A DNA stretch of 64,000 bases from Parvibaculaceae bacterium (GTDB lineage Bacteria; Pseudomonadota; Alphaproteobacteria; Parvibaculales; Parvibaculaceae): positions 167,827 through 231,826 of the forward strand of contig JARGNZ010000001.1 in the NCBI GenBank assembly GCA_029209985.1, read 5' to 3'. The position numbers and the translations under genes were made by a program. The notes under the pieces are model-generated. The model saw nothing but the letters and a program-made list of their open reading frames with translations. It made no database searches and was not told the origin of the DNA. Positions 42,161-50,015 of the stretch are shown here, in pieces. The stretch's first letter is position 1. Each line of letters starts with the position of its first letter.

Positions 42161-43218
42161 TGGCTAGCGTTAATGAAGATGTTTTTGATAGGCAAGTAAG
42201 TCACCAGATCTATTTGCAGCGGTACACGTCGCAGGTGATCAAAAAGATCGTGGCACTGCTCTCTAAGATCGATAGCAGGCTAGCCGCCGAGCTTGAGCGC
42301 GTTGACTTGACGACGGTTAAACAGGCGAGGCTTGATAAGCTGCTTGAGTCCGTGAGGGATATAAACGCAGAAGCATATGGAGCCGTTGGAAAGGAATTGA
42401 AGGCTGAGTTAAAGGGCTTCGCCGCATATGAGGCCGAGTTTCAGGAGCGTATTCTACTCGAAAGCATTCCGGTTAATGTCGATTATGTCCGGCCTGCGCC
42501 TAACCAACTCTACGCTGCGGTGAGTGCTAGGCCTTTCCAGGGTCGGCTGCTCAAAGAATGGTTGCGCGATGTGGAGGCTAACACCTTTAGGCGTGTGCGC
42601 GATGAAATTAGAATGGGATTTGTCGAAGGGCGCACCACAGACCAAATGGTGCGGGACCTACGAGGCACAGCGAAGAACAAATACAGCGACGGCATTATTG
42701 CACGTGGGAAGCGCGAGACCTATGCGATCGTTCGCACGGCTGTCAGTCACACCGCCAGCGTCGCCCGCGAGATGTCGTATGCTGAAAACGAAACGATCAT
42801 CAAGGGCGTAAAGTGGATTTCTACGCTGGATAGCAGAACGTCTGCGATCTGTCAGGCGCGGGATGGCAAGATTTACAAGCCCAGCAAGGGGCCGCGACCG
42901 CCTGCGCACGTCAATTGCCGGAGCGCCACAACCCCAATTGTGAAGAGCTGGGCGGAGATGGGTATAAGCCTCAAAGAGGCCCCAGCGGGCACAAGGGCAA
43001 GCATAAACGGCCAAGTGCCAGAAGATATGACTTACGGCCAATGGTTGAAGAGGCAGCCTATCGAGGTCCAAGAAGACGTTTTAGGTGTTGCGAAGGCTAA
43101 GCTTTTCCGTGATGGCGGCGTGGGTGTTGATCGTTTTGTTGACACGTCCGGCCATGAATATACTCTTGATGAGCTGCGTTCTAGAGACGCGGAGGCATTC
43201 AAGAGGGCAGGGCTTTAG
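42160..43218 (+). CDS. minor head protein, MuF/SPP1 gp7-like
   Basis: A 352-residue head morphogenesis protein. The MuF core is clear: IVRTAVSHTASVAREMSYAE, then STLDSRTSAICQARDGKIY and RPPAHVNCRSATTPIV. In related phages it is carried in the head and helps DNA delivery. It follows the portal gene, the usual place. Confidence 0.9.
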   Translation: MASVNEDVFDRQVSHQIYLQRYTSQVIKKIVALLSKIDSRLAAELERVDLTTVKQARLDKLLESVRDINAEAYGAVGKELKAELKGFAAYEAEFQERILLESIPVNVDYVRPAPNQLYAAVSARPFQGRLLKEWLRDVEANTFRRVRDEIRMGFVEGRTTDQMVRDLRGTAKNKYSDGIIARGKRETYAIVRTAVSHTASVAREMSYAENETIIKGVKWISTLDSRTSAICQARDGKIYKPSKGPRPPAHVNCRSATTPIVKSWAEMGISLKEAPAGTRASINGQVPEDMTYGQWLKRQPIEVQEDVLGVAKAKLFRDGGVGVDRFVDTSGHEYTLDELRSRDAEAFKRAGL

Positions 43219-43416
43219 TTGGACCGATTTAAGATTATTGAAGGGGGCGGAAAGCCTAAGAAGCATCGCAAGAAGGGCAAGGCTGAAATGCTTGTGTGCC
43301 CATGCGGTTGTTCTGAGACAATTGAAACACGGACTGCCCGTTTTGTCAGGGATGGCAAGGTTTCAGCTGGCACGAAACAAATACGTTGCTTTAGGTGTAA
43401 CAAGATATTGGTCTAG
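43219..43416 (+). CDS. small zinc-finger protein, Com-like
   Basis: A 65-residue protein with two cysteine pairs (LVCPCGCSE and IRCFRCNKIL), so a zinc ribbon similar to Mu Com and its relatives, which act on translation of phage modification genes. The frame opens with TTG directly after the MuF stop; an ATG at 43288 would give a 43-residue form with both cysteine groups. A terminator follows. Confidence 0.6.
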   Translation: MDRFKIIEGGGKPKKHRKKGKAEMLVCPCGCSETIETRTARFVRDGKVSAGTKQIRCFRCNKILV

Positions 43417-43447
43417 CGCTGACCAACTATAAATAGCGTTTTCAACA

Positions 43448-43471
43448 GGCTCCCTTGCGGGGGCCTTTTTT
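43448..43471 (+). terminator. terminator before scaffold gene
   Basis: GGCTCCC and GGGGGCC arms around TTGC, followed by six T residues. Lying between MuF/Com and scaffold/coat, it implies a further promoter for the capsid genes or partial read-through. Confidence 0.85.
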
Positions 43472-43553
43472 GTTGGCGAGATGCCACAGCCCTGCCGTTG
43501 AGCGGGTTTTTTTATGTCCGCGCGATGCGGCGAGAATGATAGCGAGATGCTAA

Positions 43554-44312
43554 ATGGCTTTGAAACTTGAACTAGATAGCCTTGACGGCTTGGACGATGC
43601 AATGAAGGGCCTTTACGAAGAGTCCGACGGTAAATTTAAGCTGGCCGTTGAAGGGCTGGAAGACACAAGCGGGCTGCATTCAGCTCTGACTGCCGAACGC
43701 GAAACGCGAAAGAAGGCCGAGAAAGAAGCGGCCATTTTCAAGCGTGCGGGCAAAACCCCAGAAGAGATTCAAGAGCTTATTGAGGCTCAACAGAAACGCG
43801 AGGAAGACGACGCGAAAAAACGTGGCGACTTCGAGGCTATCCGCAAACAAGACGCAGAGAAGTTCAACGCTGAGCGCGAGCAGCTTACTTCTGAGCTTGA
43901 GAAAATGCGGGCCAGCGAGCGGAGTGCGATCATCGAGACGCAACTTACAAGCTCACTCGCAAAAGCAGGATTTACGGAAGAGGGCTTAGGCCTCCTACCC
44001 GGCGTTCTTTCCAATCGCATTAAAATCGAGACGATTGACGGCAATCGGAAAGTCCAAATTTTCCAAGAAGACGGCGAGACGCCGCTTGCTGGAAGCAACA
44101 AAGACGGCACTGCCAATTTCGAGGATTTAGCGAAACTGGTGGCGACGCAATACCCAAGCCTTGTCTCTAGCACGGCAAAGGGCGGCAGCGGGAAGCAGCC
44201 GGGATCTGCGGGACGCAGTGATCAGAAACAAATGCTCCGGTCAGAATTTGACGGTTTGTCTGCGGCTGAGAAAGCCGAAATCGCTCAAAGCGGAGTAAAA
44301 CTCATTGATTAA
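43554..44312 (+). CDS. putative head scaffolding protein
   Basis: A 252-residue protein with a highly charged central coiled coil (residues about 45-125, for example KKAEKEAAIFKRAGKTPEEI) and a small C-terminal part. Position directly before the coat gene and this composition are those of scaffolding proteins. It shows no protease domain. Confidence 0.8.
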   Translation: MALKLELDSLDGLDDAMKGLYEESDGKFKLAVEGLEDTSGLHSALTAERETRKKAEKEAAIFKRAGKTPEEIQELIEAQQKREEDDAKKRGDFEAIRKQDAEKFNAEREQLTSELEKMRASERSAIIETQLTSSLAKAGFTEEGLGLLPGVLSNRIKIETIDGNRKVQIFQEDGETPLAGSNKDGTANFEDLAKLVATQYPSLVSSTAKGGSGKQPGSAGRSDQKQMLRSEFDGLSAAEKAEIAQSGVKLID

Positions 44313-44329
44313 TTTTATAGGAGCCTATC

Positions 44330-45478
44330 ATGGCTGAAAATACACTTACCGATCTGATCCCGTCCCTTTATGCCGGGCTGAATCAGGTTTCTCGTGAAAT
44401 GGTTGGCTTTTTGCCAGCCGCTAGCCGCCACGCTGACGCAGATCGCGCAGCGGTTGGGCAATCTGTCACAGTGCCAATTGCACCGGCTGCAAACGGTAGT
44501 GACATCACGCCAAGCATGACCACGCCTGAGCCTACCGGGCAAACGGTGAGCAATGCTCAAGTAACAATCACCAAAGCCCGCGCCTATGAGTTTGGTTTTG
44601 TAGGTGAGGCCGCTTTGGGCTTGAACAATAATGGAGCTGGATACAATACAGTCCAAGCCAATATGTTTGCTGAGGCTTTGCGTGGCATTGTGAATGAGAT
44701 GGAAAGCGATATTGCGCTGGCCGCCTACAAAGCGGCCTCCCGTGCGACTGGTACGGCGGCTACTGTGCCGTTCGCGTCTTCTGCGGGCATCACCGCTGCG
44801 GCTCAAGCTCGGAAGATCTTGAACGACAACGGTGCGCCTATGGTTGACCGTTCTCTTGTCCTCAACTCTTCTGCTGCTGCAAATGTGGCTGCAAACACCA
44901 ACTTGACTTATGTCAATCAAGCGGGCGACGACAAGACGTTGCGCGACGGTGTGCTGGGTCGATTGAGCGGCTTTAATTTGCGTGAGAGTGGTGCCGACCT
45001 GAACCACACCAAAGGCACGGGGTCTGGCTATCTCGTGAATAGCGCAGGGTTGGCACTTGGCGACACAACCATCCCAGCAGATGATGGCTCCGGCACTATC
45101 TTGGCTGGTGATGTAGTCACCTTTGCGGGAGACAGCAATAAGTACGTTGTCGCATCCGCTTTGTCTGGCGGCTCCTTTACCATCGCCAAGCCGGGTTTGC
45201 TTGCGGTTCCTGACAATGATGCCGAAATCACTGTCGGGGCTTCTTACGAAGGCTCTGTTGCCTTCTCTCGCAATGCCTTGCTATTGGCCGTTCGGTCGCC
45301 TGCGCTTGAAGGCGGCGGCGATGCCGCAACCGACCGGACAACGATTGAGGACCTTGTATCCGGGCTTTCTTTCGAGGTCTCCCGGTATGCTGGCTACCGG
45401 AAAACTCGCTATGAGGTTGCTGCGGCTTGGGGCCAGGCGGTTATCAAACCTGAGCATGTTGGCCTTCTCCTTGGCTAA
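44330..45478 (+). CDS. major capsid protein, P22 coat-like
   Basis: A 382-residue coat protein. The start (ENTLTDLIPSLYAGLNQVSR, then MVGFLPAASRHADADRAAVG) and the body fit the P22 gene 5 type, in which an I-domain interrupts the HK97 fold. It ends GYRKTRYEVAAAWGQAVIKP EHVGLLLG (quoted in two parts). GGAG precedes the ATG. It follows the scaffold gene by 18 bases. Confidence 0.88.
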   Translation: MAENTLTDLIPSLYAGLNQVSREMVGFLPAASRHADADRAAVGQSVTVPIAPAANGSDITPSMTTPEPTGQTVSNAQVTITKARAYEFGFVGEAALGLNNNGAGYNTVQANMFAEALRGIVNEMESDIALAAYKAASRATGTAATVPFASSAGITAAAQARKILNDNGAPMVDRSLVLNSSAAANVAANTNLTYVNQAGDDKTLRDGVLGRLSGFNLRESGADLNHTKGTGSGYLVNSAGLALGDTTIPADDGSGTILAGDVVTFAGDSNKYVVASALSGGSFTIAKPGLLAVPDNDAEITVGASYEGSVAFSRNALLLAVRSPALEGGGDAATDRTTIEDLVSGLSFEVSRYAGYRKTRYEVAAAWGQAVIKPEHVGLLLG

Positions 45479-45554
45479 CGTCTCCTACACAAGAACGGGA
45501 GGGGCGGCTTCGGTTGCCCCTGCCAACCACAAACACATAACTGAGGCAGTCAAT

Positions 45555-45740
45555 ATGTCAGTCATTCCGACGATGAAAGTTAATTGCAGCAACAGCCAAA
45601 GCGGCTATCGGGTTATCAATAAGGATGACTTCGACCCGGCCCGCCATGAGGCTTTCGGCGTACCCAAGGCTAAGCCTGCAAAAGCGCCTGTTGCCAAGAA
45701 GGTAACGCCCAAGGCTAAGCCTGCAAAGGCCGCTGACTAA
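45555..45740 (+). CDS. small basic protein after the coat gene
   Basis: A 61-residue protein, MSVIPTMKVNCSNSQSGYRV, with a lysine/alanine/proline-rich tail repeated twice (PKAKPAKA). GAGGCAG precedes the ATG, and its stop overlaps the next start (TAATG). Could be a head-associated or DNA-binding peptide. A longer open frame from 45123 overlaps the coat gene and is not used. Confidence 0.6.
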   Translation: MSVIPTMKVNCSNSQSGYRVINKDDFDPARHEAFGVPKAKPAKAPVAKKVTPKAKPAKAAD

Positions 45741-46255
45741 TGGCGGTGACAACAACTGCGGGCGGTGCGACGTCCGACGCCTACATTGATGCTGATGAGC
45801 TGAGTACGTATGTGACCAGTGTTGGCCTCTCGCTTACTGGTGACACCGACGCGCAGGAAGCTAATATTCGCCGGGCCACGCAATATCTGGACCGGGAATA
45901 TACATGGCGCGGGTATAGAACCAACGAGACGCAGGCCCTTAAGTGGCCGCGCGTAATCTCTGATGGCGATGAAGATGGCTACAGTATCGATAGCGACACA
46001 ATCCCACAGGCAATAAAAGATGCCTGCGCAGAAATTGCATACCTTTACAACTCAGGCGTTGACTTGCTGGCTGTTGATACGTCCGGTCCGGTAAAGCGGT
46101 CGAAGGTGAAGGCGGGTCCAGTTGAGAGTGAAACCGAATATCTCAGCTCCAAACGGATAGCACCAAGGGTTTTGATTATTGACGGGCTGGTAGAGCAATA
46201 CAGCCTATCTGGCCCACGAGCTGCAACCAGCTTTGTAAGGTGGCTACGCGGATGA
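45740..46255 (+). CDS. head-tail connector protein, DnaT-like fold
   Basis: A 171-residue protein. AYIDADELSTYVTSVGLSLT, EANIRRATQYLDREYTWRGY and QALKWPRVISDGDEDGYSID (separate segments) are typical of the phage family labelled DnaT-like, which in these phages acts as the adaptor ring under the portal. Coupled to the preceding small gene and overlapping the next (ATGA). Confidence 0.78.
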   Translation: MAVTTTAGGATSDAYIDADELSTYVTSVGLSLTGDTDAQEANIRRATQYLDREYTWRGYRTNETQALKWPRVISDGDEDGYSIDSDTIPQAIKDACAEIAYLYNSGVDLLAVDTSGPVKRSKVKAGPVESETEYLSSKRIAPRVLIIDGLVEQYSLSGPRAATSFVRWLRG

Positions 46256-46617
46256 GTATTACGGTTGATAGCATCGTAGAGGAAGCGTTCAACGCTGTTG
46301 CCCTTGCGGTCAGCGGCGTGATCAAAGACGCGACCCTAAGCAAGGTGGTGAAGGCCGCTTACACTCCCTCAACAGATACATACAGCGAGACGACGACGGA
46401 AAGCTCTTGCCGCCTTGTCTTTGATGTTTCTGACGCGGCTTTTGACATATTTCCGGGCTACGTTGCGGGGGCCAGCGATAAAGCCGCCTATATCCAAAGC
46501 GCCAGCGTTGCCCCAAGCGAAAACGACACGATTGCAGTAGGCTCTGAAAGTTACGTCGTGATTGCATCCTCTGATATTGCGGGCGCTGGGTCCTTTTACG
46601 GGGTTGTGCTGCGATGA
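46252..46617 (+). CDS. head-tail joining protein
   Basis: A 121-residue beta-rich protein (SITVDSIVEEAFNAVALAVS; later FPGYVAGASDKAAYIQSASV). Size and place, between the adaptor and the gp10-like gene, fit a head-tail stopper. The ATG overlaps the upstream stop. Confidence 0.65.
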   Translation: MSITVDSIVEEAFNAVALAVSGVIKDATLSKVVKAAYTPSTDTYSETTTESSCRLVFDVSDAAFDIFPGYVAGASDKAAYIQSASVAPSENDTIAVGSESYVVIASSDIAGAGSFYGVVLR

Positions 46618-47006
46618 GTGATAACAACGCAAATGATTTCATCAAGGAACTTAACGTCGCCTACGAGGGGGCTGAGGATGAGGTGAGGGTGGTGACGCAG
46701 ACTGTTGCCTTGCAAGCGCTGCGCGGCGTTGTGAATATGAGTCCCGTGGACACAGGACGATTTAGAGGGAATTGGAATGTCGGCGTTGGCCAGCTTGACC
46801 CCTTAATAACTGACAAAGTGGACAAGTCGGGCGCGGCAACGATCTCGCAAGGTTCGGCTGAGATTAATAGCAGTAAGGCATACCAAGTAATTCACCTGAC
46901 CAATTCGCTCCCATACGCCCAAAAACTTGAGCTTGGCAGTTCAAAACAAGCACCGGCTGGCATGGTCTCGGTCACATTCTCAAACCTTCAAGCGCAGTTT
47001 GGATAA
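46614..47006 (+). CDS. HK97 gp10-like head-tail protein
   Basis: A 130-residue protein. VVNMSPVDTGRFRGNWNVGV is the hallmark of the HK97 gp10 family (S-P-V-D-T-G-x-L/F-R-x-x-W), and SLPYAQKLELGSSKQAPAGM fits its second half. These proteins join head and tail or cap the tail. Overlaps the previous gene by four bases. Confidence 0.85.
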   Translation: MSDNNANDFIKELNVAYEGAEDEVRVVTQTVALQALRGVVNMSPVDTGRFRGNWNVGVGQLDPLITDKVDKSGAATISQGSAEINSSKAYQVIHLTNSLPYAQKLELGSSKQAPAGMVSVTFSNLQAQFG

Positions 47007-47011
47007 TCAAC

Positions 47012-47416
47012 ATGGATTACAATGACGCGGCGGCGGCAATTCAGGGTCGGTTCCAGACGCAATGGGCTGGCGCCACAGACGTTGGCTATGATGGTCACGA
47101 CTTTACCCCGCCAGAGGACGCTAATTCTGTCCGCTTGACCATCGTGGATGGTGCAGGCTTCAACAGATCAATCGGCTCTCCCGGATCTAATCTTGTGAGA
47201 TACGCAGGCTCTATTCTGGTGCAGATATTTGTGCCGGGCGGGGAGGGAGCAAAGACAGTTCGCGGGCTTGCGGACGATGTTGCCGCTATCTTTCGCAATG
47301 CGACTTTTGACGGCGTGCGTTGTGGAATTTCTCAAGTCCAAGGCCGCGTTGAAGAGCCGCCTTTTCTACAATGGACGCTATCTATCCCGTTCCAATGGGA
47401 CGCACATCACGGCTAA
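47012..47416 (+). CDS. tail terminator (DUF4128-like)
   Basis: A 134-residue protein. It opens MDYNDAAAAIQGRFQTQWAG and contains RYAGSILVQIFVPGGEGAKT, a pattern of DUF4128/lambda U-like tail terminators that cap the tail tube. It lies between the gp10-like and tail tube genes, as expected. Confidence 0.75.
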   Translation: MDYNDAAAAIQGRFQTQWAGATDVGYDGHDFTPPEDANSVRLTIVDGAGFNRSIGSPGSNLVRYAGSILVQIFVPGGEGAKTVRGLADDVAAIFRNATFDGVRCGISQVQGRVEEPPFLQWTLSIPFQWDAHHG

Positions 47417-47429
47417 GGAGGCCGATTAA

Positions 47430-48359
47430 ATGACTTTTGCAAATGCGAGTGACACACGGCTTGCCTACATCGCCGAGGTGACTGCTAACACGACACCGTC
47501 AAGCCCTGCCTTTCAGATCCTGCGGGCAACAGGAGAGGCGTTGCGTCACTCAAAGCAGACGGTCGTATCTAACGAAATTCGTTCAGACCGAAATGTCTCA
47601 GATTTGGCTATGGCCTCTACGTCTGAGACCGGCGAAATTCCTTTCGAGCTTTCCTACGGGACTCTAGACTCCTTGATGGAGAGCGCCCTTTTCTCTACGT
47701 GGTCTAGCGATGTTCTGAAAAACGGTGTCACACCAAAGAGCTTCACCTTCGAAAAGACCTTCGAGCTTGGCGCGACCGATCAATATCACCGCTTTACCGG
47801 CATTCAAATCGACACAATGGCTCTTAGTTTTGCCGCCGGTGCGATTGTGACTGGCTCCCTCGGCACTATGGGGATGGGGCACACAACAGGAACGGCTATC
47901 TTAACAGACGCAACCTATTCAGCCGGCAACACCAATGAAGTTTTGACGGCTGCGGCCCATGTCGGGTCTCTTACGGCCACGGGTATTTCAGGAACGCCCG
48001 TTATCACCAAGCTTGATCTGAATATCGCGAACGGGCTGCGTGAGCAGCGTGCAATCGGTAACTTAGGCCCCGTTGGGCTTGGGCGCGGGCGGTGTGTTGT
48101 CACCGGCACGCTCGAAGCTTATTTCGAGGATGCAGAGCTTTACAGCGCCTTTGTCGATCACGACATACTGGGCCTATCTTGGGATGTTGGCGCCGAGACA
48201 GGCGAAAAGTACAACTTTGACCTCCCATCTATTAGGCTGGGTGATGTTGAGGTTGTGGCGGGTGGAAACGACAGTGATGTGATGATTTCAGCGCCATTCC
48301 AAGCAATCTATGACGATGATCTGAGTGCAACCATTGCCATTACAAGAGAGGTTGCATAA
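47430..48359 (+). CDS. major tail tube protein
   Basis: A 309-residue tube protein. ASDTRLAYIAEVTANTTPSS and EIRSDRNVSDLAMASTSETG are characteristic of siphovirus tail tube proteins of this group (TTPB-like), and the C-terminal part from about residue 165 (LTATGISGTPVITKLDLNIA) includes an additional domain. AAGGAGG lies upstream. It is followed directly by the chaperone gene. Confidence 0.85.
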   Translation: MTFANASDTRLAYIAEVTANTTPSSPAFQILRATGEALRHSKQTVVSNEIRSDRNVSDLAMASTSETGEIPFELSYGTLDSLMESALFSTWSSDVLKNGVTPKSFTFEKTFELGATDQYHRFTGIQIDTMALSFAAGAIVTGSLGTMGMGHTTGTAILTDATYSAGNTNEVLTAAAHVGSLTATGISGTPVITKLDLNIANGLREQRAIGNLGPVGLGRGRCVVTGTLEAYFEDAELYSAFVDHDILGLSWDVGAETGEKYNFDLPSIRLGDVEVVAGGNDSDVMISAPFQAIYDDDLSATIAITREVA

Positions 48360-48770
48360 ATGGATTTCGACGGTTTCAAACGGTTCAAGATGGACGATAA
48401 CCTCGAAGCGGGCGAGGGCGTGCGCGTCGAGTATGAAGAGGGTAAGGTCATCACCATGCGCCGAGCTGGTGGGTCCAATACGGCCTATAACCAAGTGTTG
48501 GCCGAGCGATGCAAACCCCATTTAACCGCCTTGCGGAACGGCACGTTATCTGCCGAAGATGACAATTTGCTTATGGCGCAGGTCTATGCCGATACCGTCA
48601 TCGTTGGGTGGGACGGCATTACCTCGGATGGCAAGGCGGTGCCCTTTACAAAAGAGAACGTGGTTGCGCTGTTGTTAGCGATGCCAGACCTATTTACGGC
48701 AATTAAACGGGACGCCTCTTTGGCATTGATGTTTGAGGCTGCGGCTAAGGATGCCATCGTAAAAAACTAA
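48360..48770 (+). CDS. tail assembly chaperone, G-like product
   Basis: A 136-residue protein equivalent to lambda gpG. It holds the conserved mid-part (VYADTVIVGWDGITSDGKAV, then ENVVALLLAMPDLFTAI) of tail chaperones. It ends at a slippery heptamer directly before its stop, so a share of ribosomes should shift to the -1 frame and make a longer GT-like protein. It binds the tape measure during tail assembly. Confidence 0.85.
   Translation: MDFDGFKRFKMDDNLEAGEGVRVEYEEGKVITMRRAGGSNTAYNQVLAERCKPHLTALRNGTLSAEDDNLLMAQVYADTVIVGWDGITSDGKAVPFTKENVVALLLAMPDLFTAIKRDASLALMFEAAAKDAIVKN
48761..48767 (+). promoter_or_regulatory. -1 ribosomal frameshift heptamer A AAA AAC
   Basis: The zero-frame codons are GTA AAA AAC TAA, so the heptamer A AAA AAC is in the exact X-XXY-YYZ register and the stop follows at once. 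The -1 frame continues open through 49078 and has tail-chaperone character. Confidence 0.85.
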
Positions 48771-49078
48771 CAGAGGTCCTCGCTTGGCAGGTCGAGTGGG
48801 GGCCGCATGAAGAGAAGTTGCGGGGAATAGCCGCTTCAACTGGGAAGATGCCGCGTTCGTTGAGATCAAAGCCCAGCTTGATGCCCCGTTTTGTACATTA
48901 TTGGGAGGCGTTTCAGATACTTTCCGCCGCCCGCGTTCCGGGGCTGCCGATCGCAGTTTCGGAAATTGCCGCATATTGCGAGATGATTGGGATCTCTACC
49001 ATTGGACAGAAACACGACCTTTTGACCGTCCTGCAGGAGGTTGATGCCACATTCCTGCAGGACGTCAGGCTAGATTAA
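48767..49078 (+). CDS. T extension of the tail assembly chaperone (GT fusion)
   Basis: After the shift the frame reads LTEVLAWQVEWGPHEEKLRG, then IAASTGKMPRSLRSKPSLMP, adding 103 residues for a 239-residue fusion. There is no good independent start with a ribosome-binding site at its beginning (a TTG at 48818 is unconvincing). In lambda and many other siphoviruses the GT fusion is made at a few per cent of G and is needed for tail assembly. Confidence 0.82.
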   Translation, partial: LTEVLAWQVEWGPHEEKLRGIAASTGKMPRSLRSKPSLMPRFVHYWEAFQILSAARVPGLPIAVSEIAAYCEMIGISTIGQKHDLLTVLQEVDATFLQDVRLD

Positions 49079-49284
49079 GGCTTGAGGTAGCCGTTCTCTT
49101 CGAGCCACAATTCAAGCACTGCACGGATGGCGGCGGCTCTATTTTTTAAAGAAGGATTGTCTTCCATGTAGGCGTCTATTCCATCAAGGATAGGGCGCTG
49201 CAAGCGTATGCCGACTTGCTCGCTATCCACCGTGGGTCTGCCCATCTTAGACTTTTTGTGATCATTTAGTGTTGACTTGTTCAT
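49075..49284 (-). CDS. ribbon-helix-helix repressor (Arc/Mnt/CopG-like)
   Basis: A 69-residue protein. GRPTVDSEQVGIRLQRPILD gives the DNA-binding beta strand (V-G-I-R-L) and first helix, and KNRAAAIRAVLELWLEENGY the second helix of the ribbon-helix-helix fold. AGGA lies upstream of the ATG at 49284; an in-frame ATG at 49245 is an alternative. It is divergent from a strong promoter with an inverted repeat and lies upstream of a BRO-type antirepressor, like Mnt and Arc beside Ant in P22. Confidence 0.8.
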   Translation of the reverse strand: MNKSTLNDHKKSKMGRPTVDSEQVGIRLQRPILDGIDAYMEDNPSLKNRAAAIRAVLELWLEENGYLKP

Positions 49285-49308
49285 GACTAAATCCTAACAT
49301 AAAGTCAT
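49272..49308 (+). promoter_or_regulatory. rightward promoter with operator-like inverted repeat
   Basis: -35 TTGACT (49272-49277), 17-base spacer, -10 TAACAT (49295-49300): near-consensus. ATGACT (49283-49288) and AGTCAT (49303-49308) form an inverted repeat flanking the -10 box, and the left arm overlaps the start codon region of the ribbon-helix-helix gene. Binding there would shut the rightward promoter and probably the repressor gene itself. Confidence 0.65.
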
Positions 49309-49310
49309 CA

Positions 49311-49344
49311 AGCCGCGCAAGGTGCTGTAACACCCGACGCGGCT
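49311..49344 (+). promoter_or_regulatory. hairpin at the 5' end of the island transcript
   Basis: AGCCGCG (49311-49317) pairs with CGCGGCT (49338-49344) and, inside, GGTG with CACC around CTGTAA, leaving a symmetric 3x3 internal loop. It would be at the very 5' end of the RNA from the preceding promoter. It may stabilise the RNA or act as a regulator. Confidence 0.55.
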
Positions 49345-49375
49345 CTAACCGAAACCCGATTAAGAGGATCGAGTA

Positions 49376-49759
49376 ATGGCTGACCACACATTTACACAAG
49401 AAACCCAAAAACCTCAATCAAAGCAGATGACCTCAATGGATTTAAGCTCCATTAGCATCACTGGCTTGATTGACCTCTATGAAGCGTTTGAAGCTGAACA
49501 GGGCGTTGTTCTGGGGATTTTGAACCGTCCGCGCTGCCATTCTGATGAGACAGGCGGGCGCACCATCCTTGAAGATAGATTTGAAAAGCTTGGCGACGCG
49601 TATTGCGACGTGGGTAATGAATTGGCACGTCGCTCACCTGCCGATGATGATGAGCGTGAGGCGCAAGCCTATTTGCTACTGCGCTTTGCCCATGCGTGCG
49701 GTGACAGTTTGACTGATGCCCTGTCGATAGTATCAAACGCCATTGCGGTGAAGCACTAG
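49376..49759 (+). CDS. hypothetical protein of the accessory island
   Basis: A 127-residue acidic, helical protein (MADHTFTQETQKPQSKQMTS; then ITGLIDLYEAFEAEQGVVLG). AAGAGGATCGAGTA precedes the ATG. It is the first gene of the rightward island transcript, between the ribbon-helix-helix promoter and the antirepressor. No family recognised. Confidence 0.6.
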   Translation: MADHTFTQETQKPQSKQMTSMDLSSISITGLIDLYEAFEAEQGVVLGILNRPRCHSDETGGRTILEDRFEKLGDAYCDVGNELARRSPADDDEREAQAYLLLRFAHACGDSLTDALSIVSNAIAVKH

Positions 49760-49902
49760 CGACCTTTGGGATGATTTGGGTGCTGATGATCAATCATCTG
49801 TTGATAGTTAGCAGTAGAAAGCAGCTTTTTCCTATGCGCAGCGCGGCGCGGTAAATAATACTAGAACATTGAAATTTCGGGGGTTTGCGTCCTTGAGATA
49901 CC

Positions 49903-49999
49903 CCTCGTGCCCCGCAAGCATGAGGCGGGGAGTACGAACGTCTTTTGTGCATGGGACTCTTCGTACTCCCCTTTCGATGCACCCGGTTTTGCGGACCGG
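49903..49999 (+). ncRNA. structured leader with possible pseudoknot before the antirepressor
   Basis: A perfect 12-base stem GGGGAGTACGAA (49927-49938) with TTCGTACTCCCC (49960-49971) has a 21-base loop. In that loop GTGCAT (49947-49952) is complementary to ATGCAC (49977-49982) just after the stem, which gives an H-type pseudoknot. Upstream CCTCGTGC/GCATGAGG (49903-49925, one G-U) fits with it, whereas CCCCGC/GCGGGG (49910-49930) competes with it. CCGGT/ACCGG (49983-49999) follows, then GGAGG and the start. I recognise no known RNA class. Confidence 0.55.
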
Positions 50000-50015
50000 A
50001 TATTGGAGGTCTACC

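Noticed and set aside
44315-45007. 230-codon frame antisense to the coat gene
   Set aside because: Shadow of the coat gene codon pattern, no family resemblance, no ribosome-binding site.
45123-45740. 205-codon frame overlapping the coat gene end
   Set aside because: Only its last 61 codons (from 45555) have a good start and lie outside the coat gene; the earlier part is a shadow.
48818-49078. Independent 86-residue gene after the tail chaperone
   Set aside because: Better explained as the -1 frameshift extension, because the frame is open back to the slippery heptamer and the TTG start lacks a binding site.
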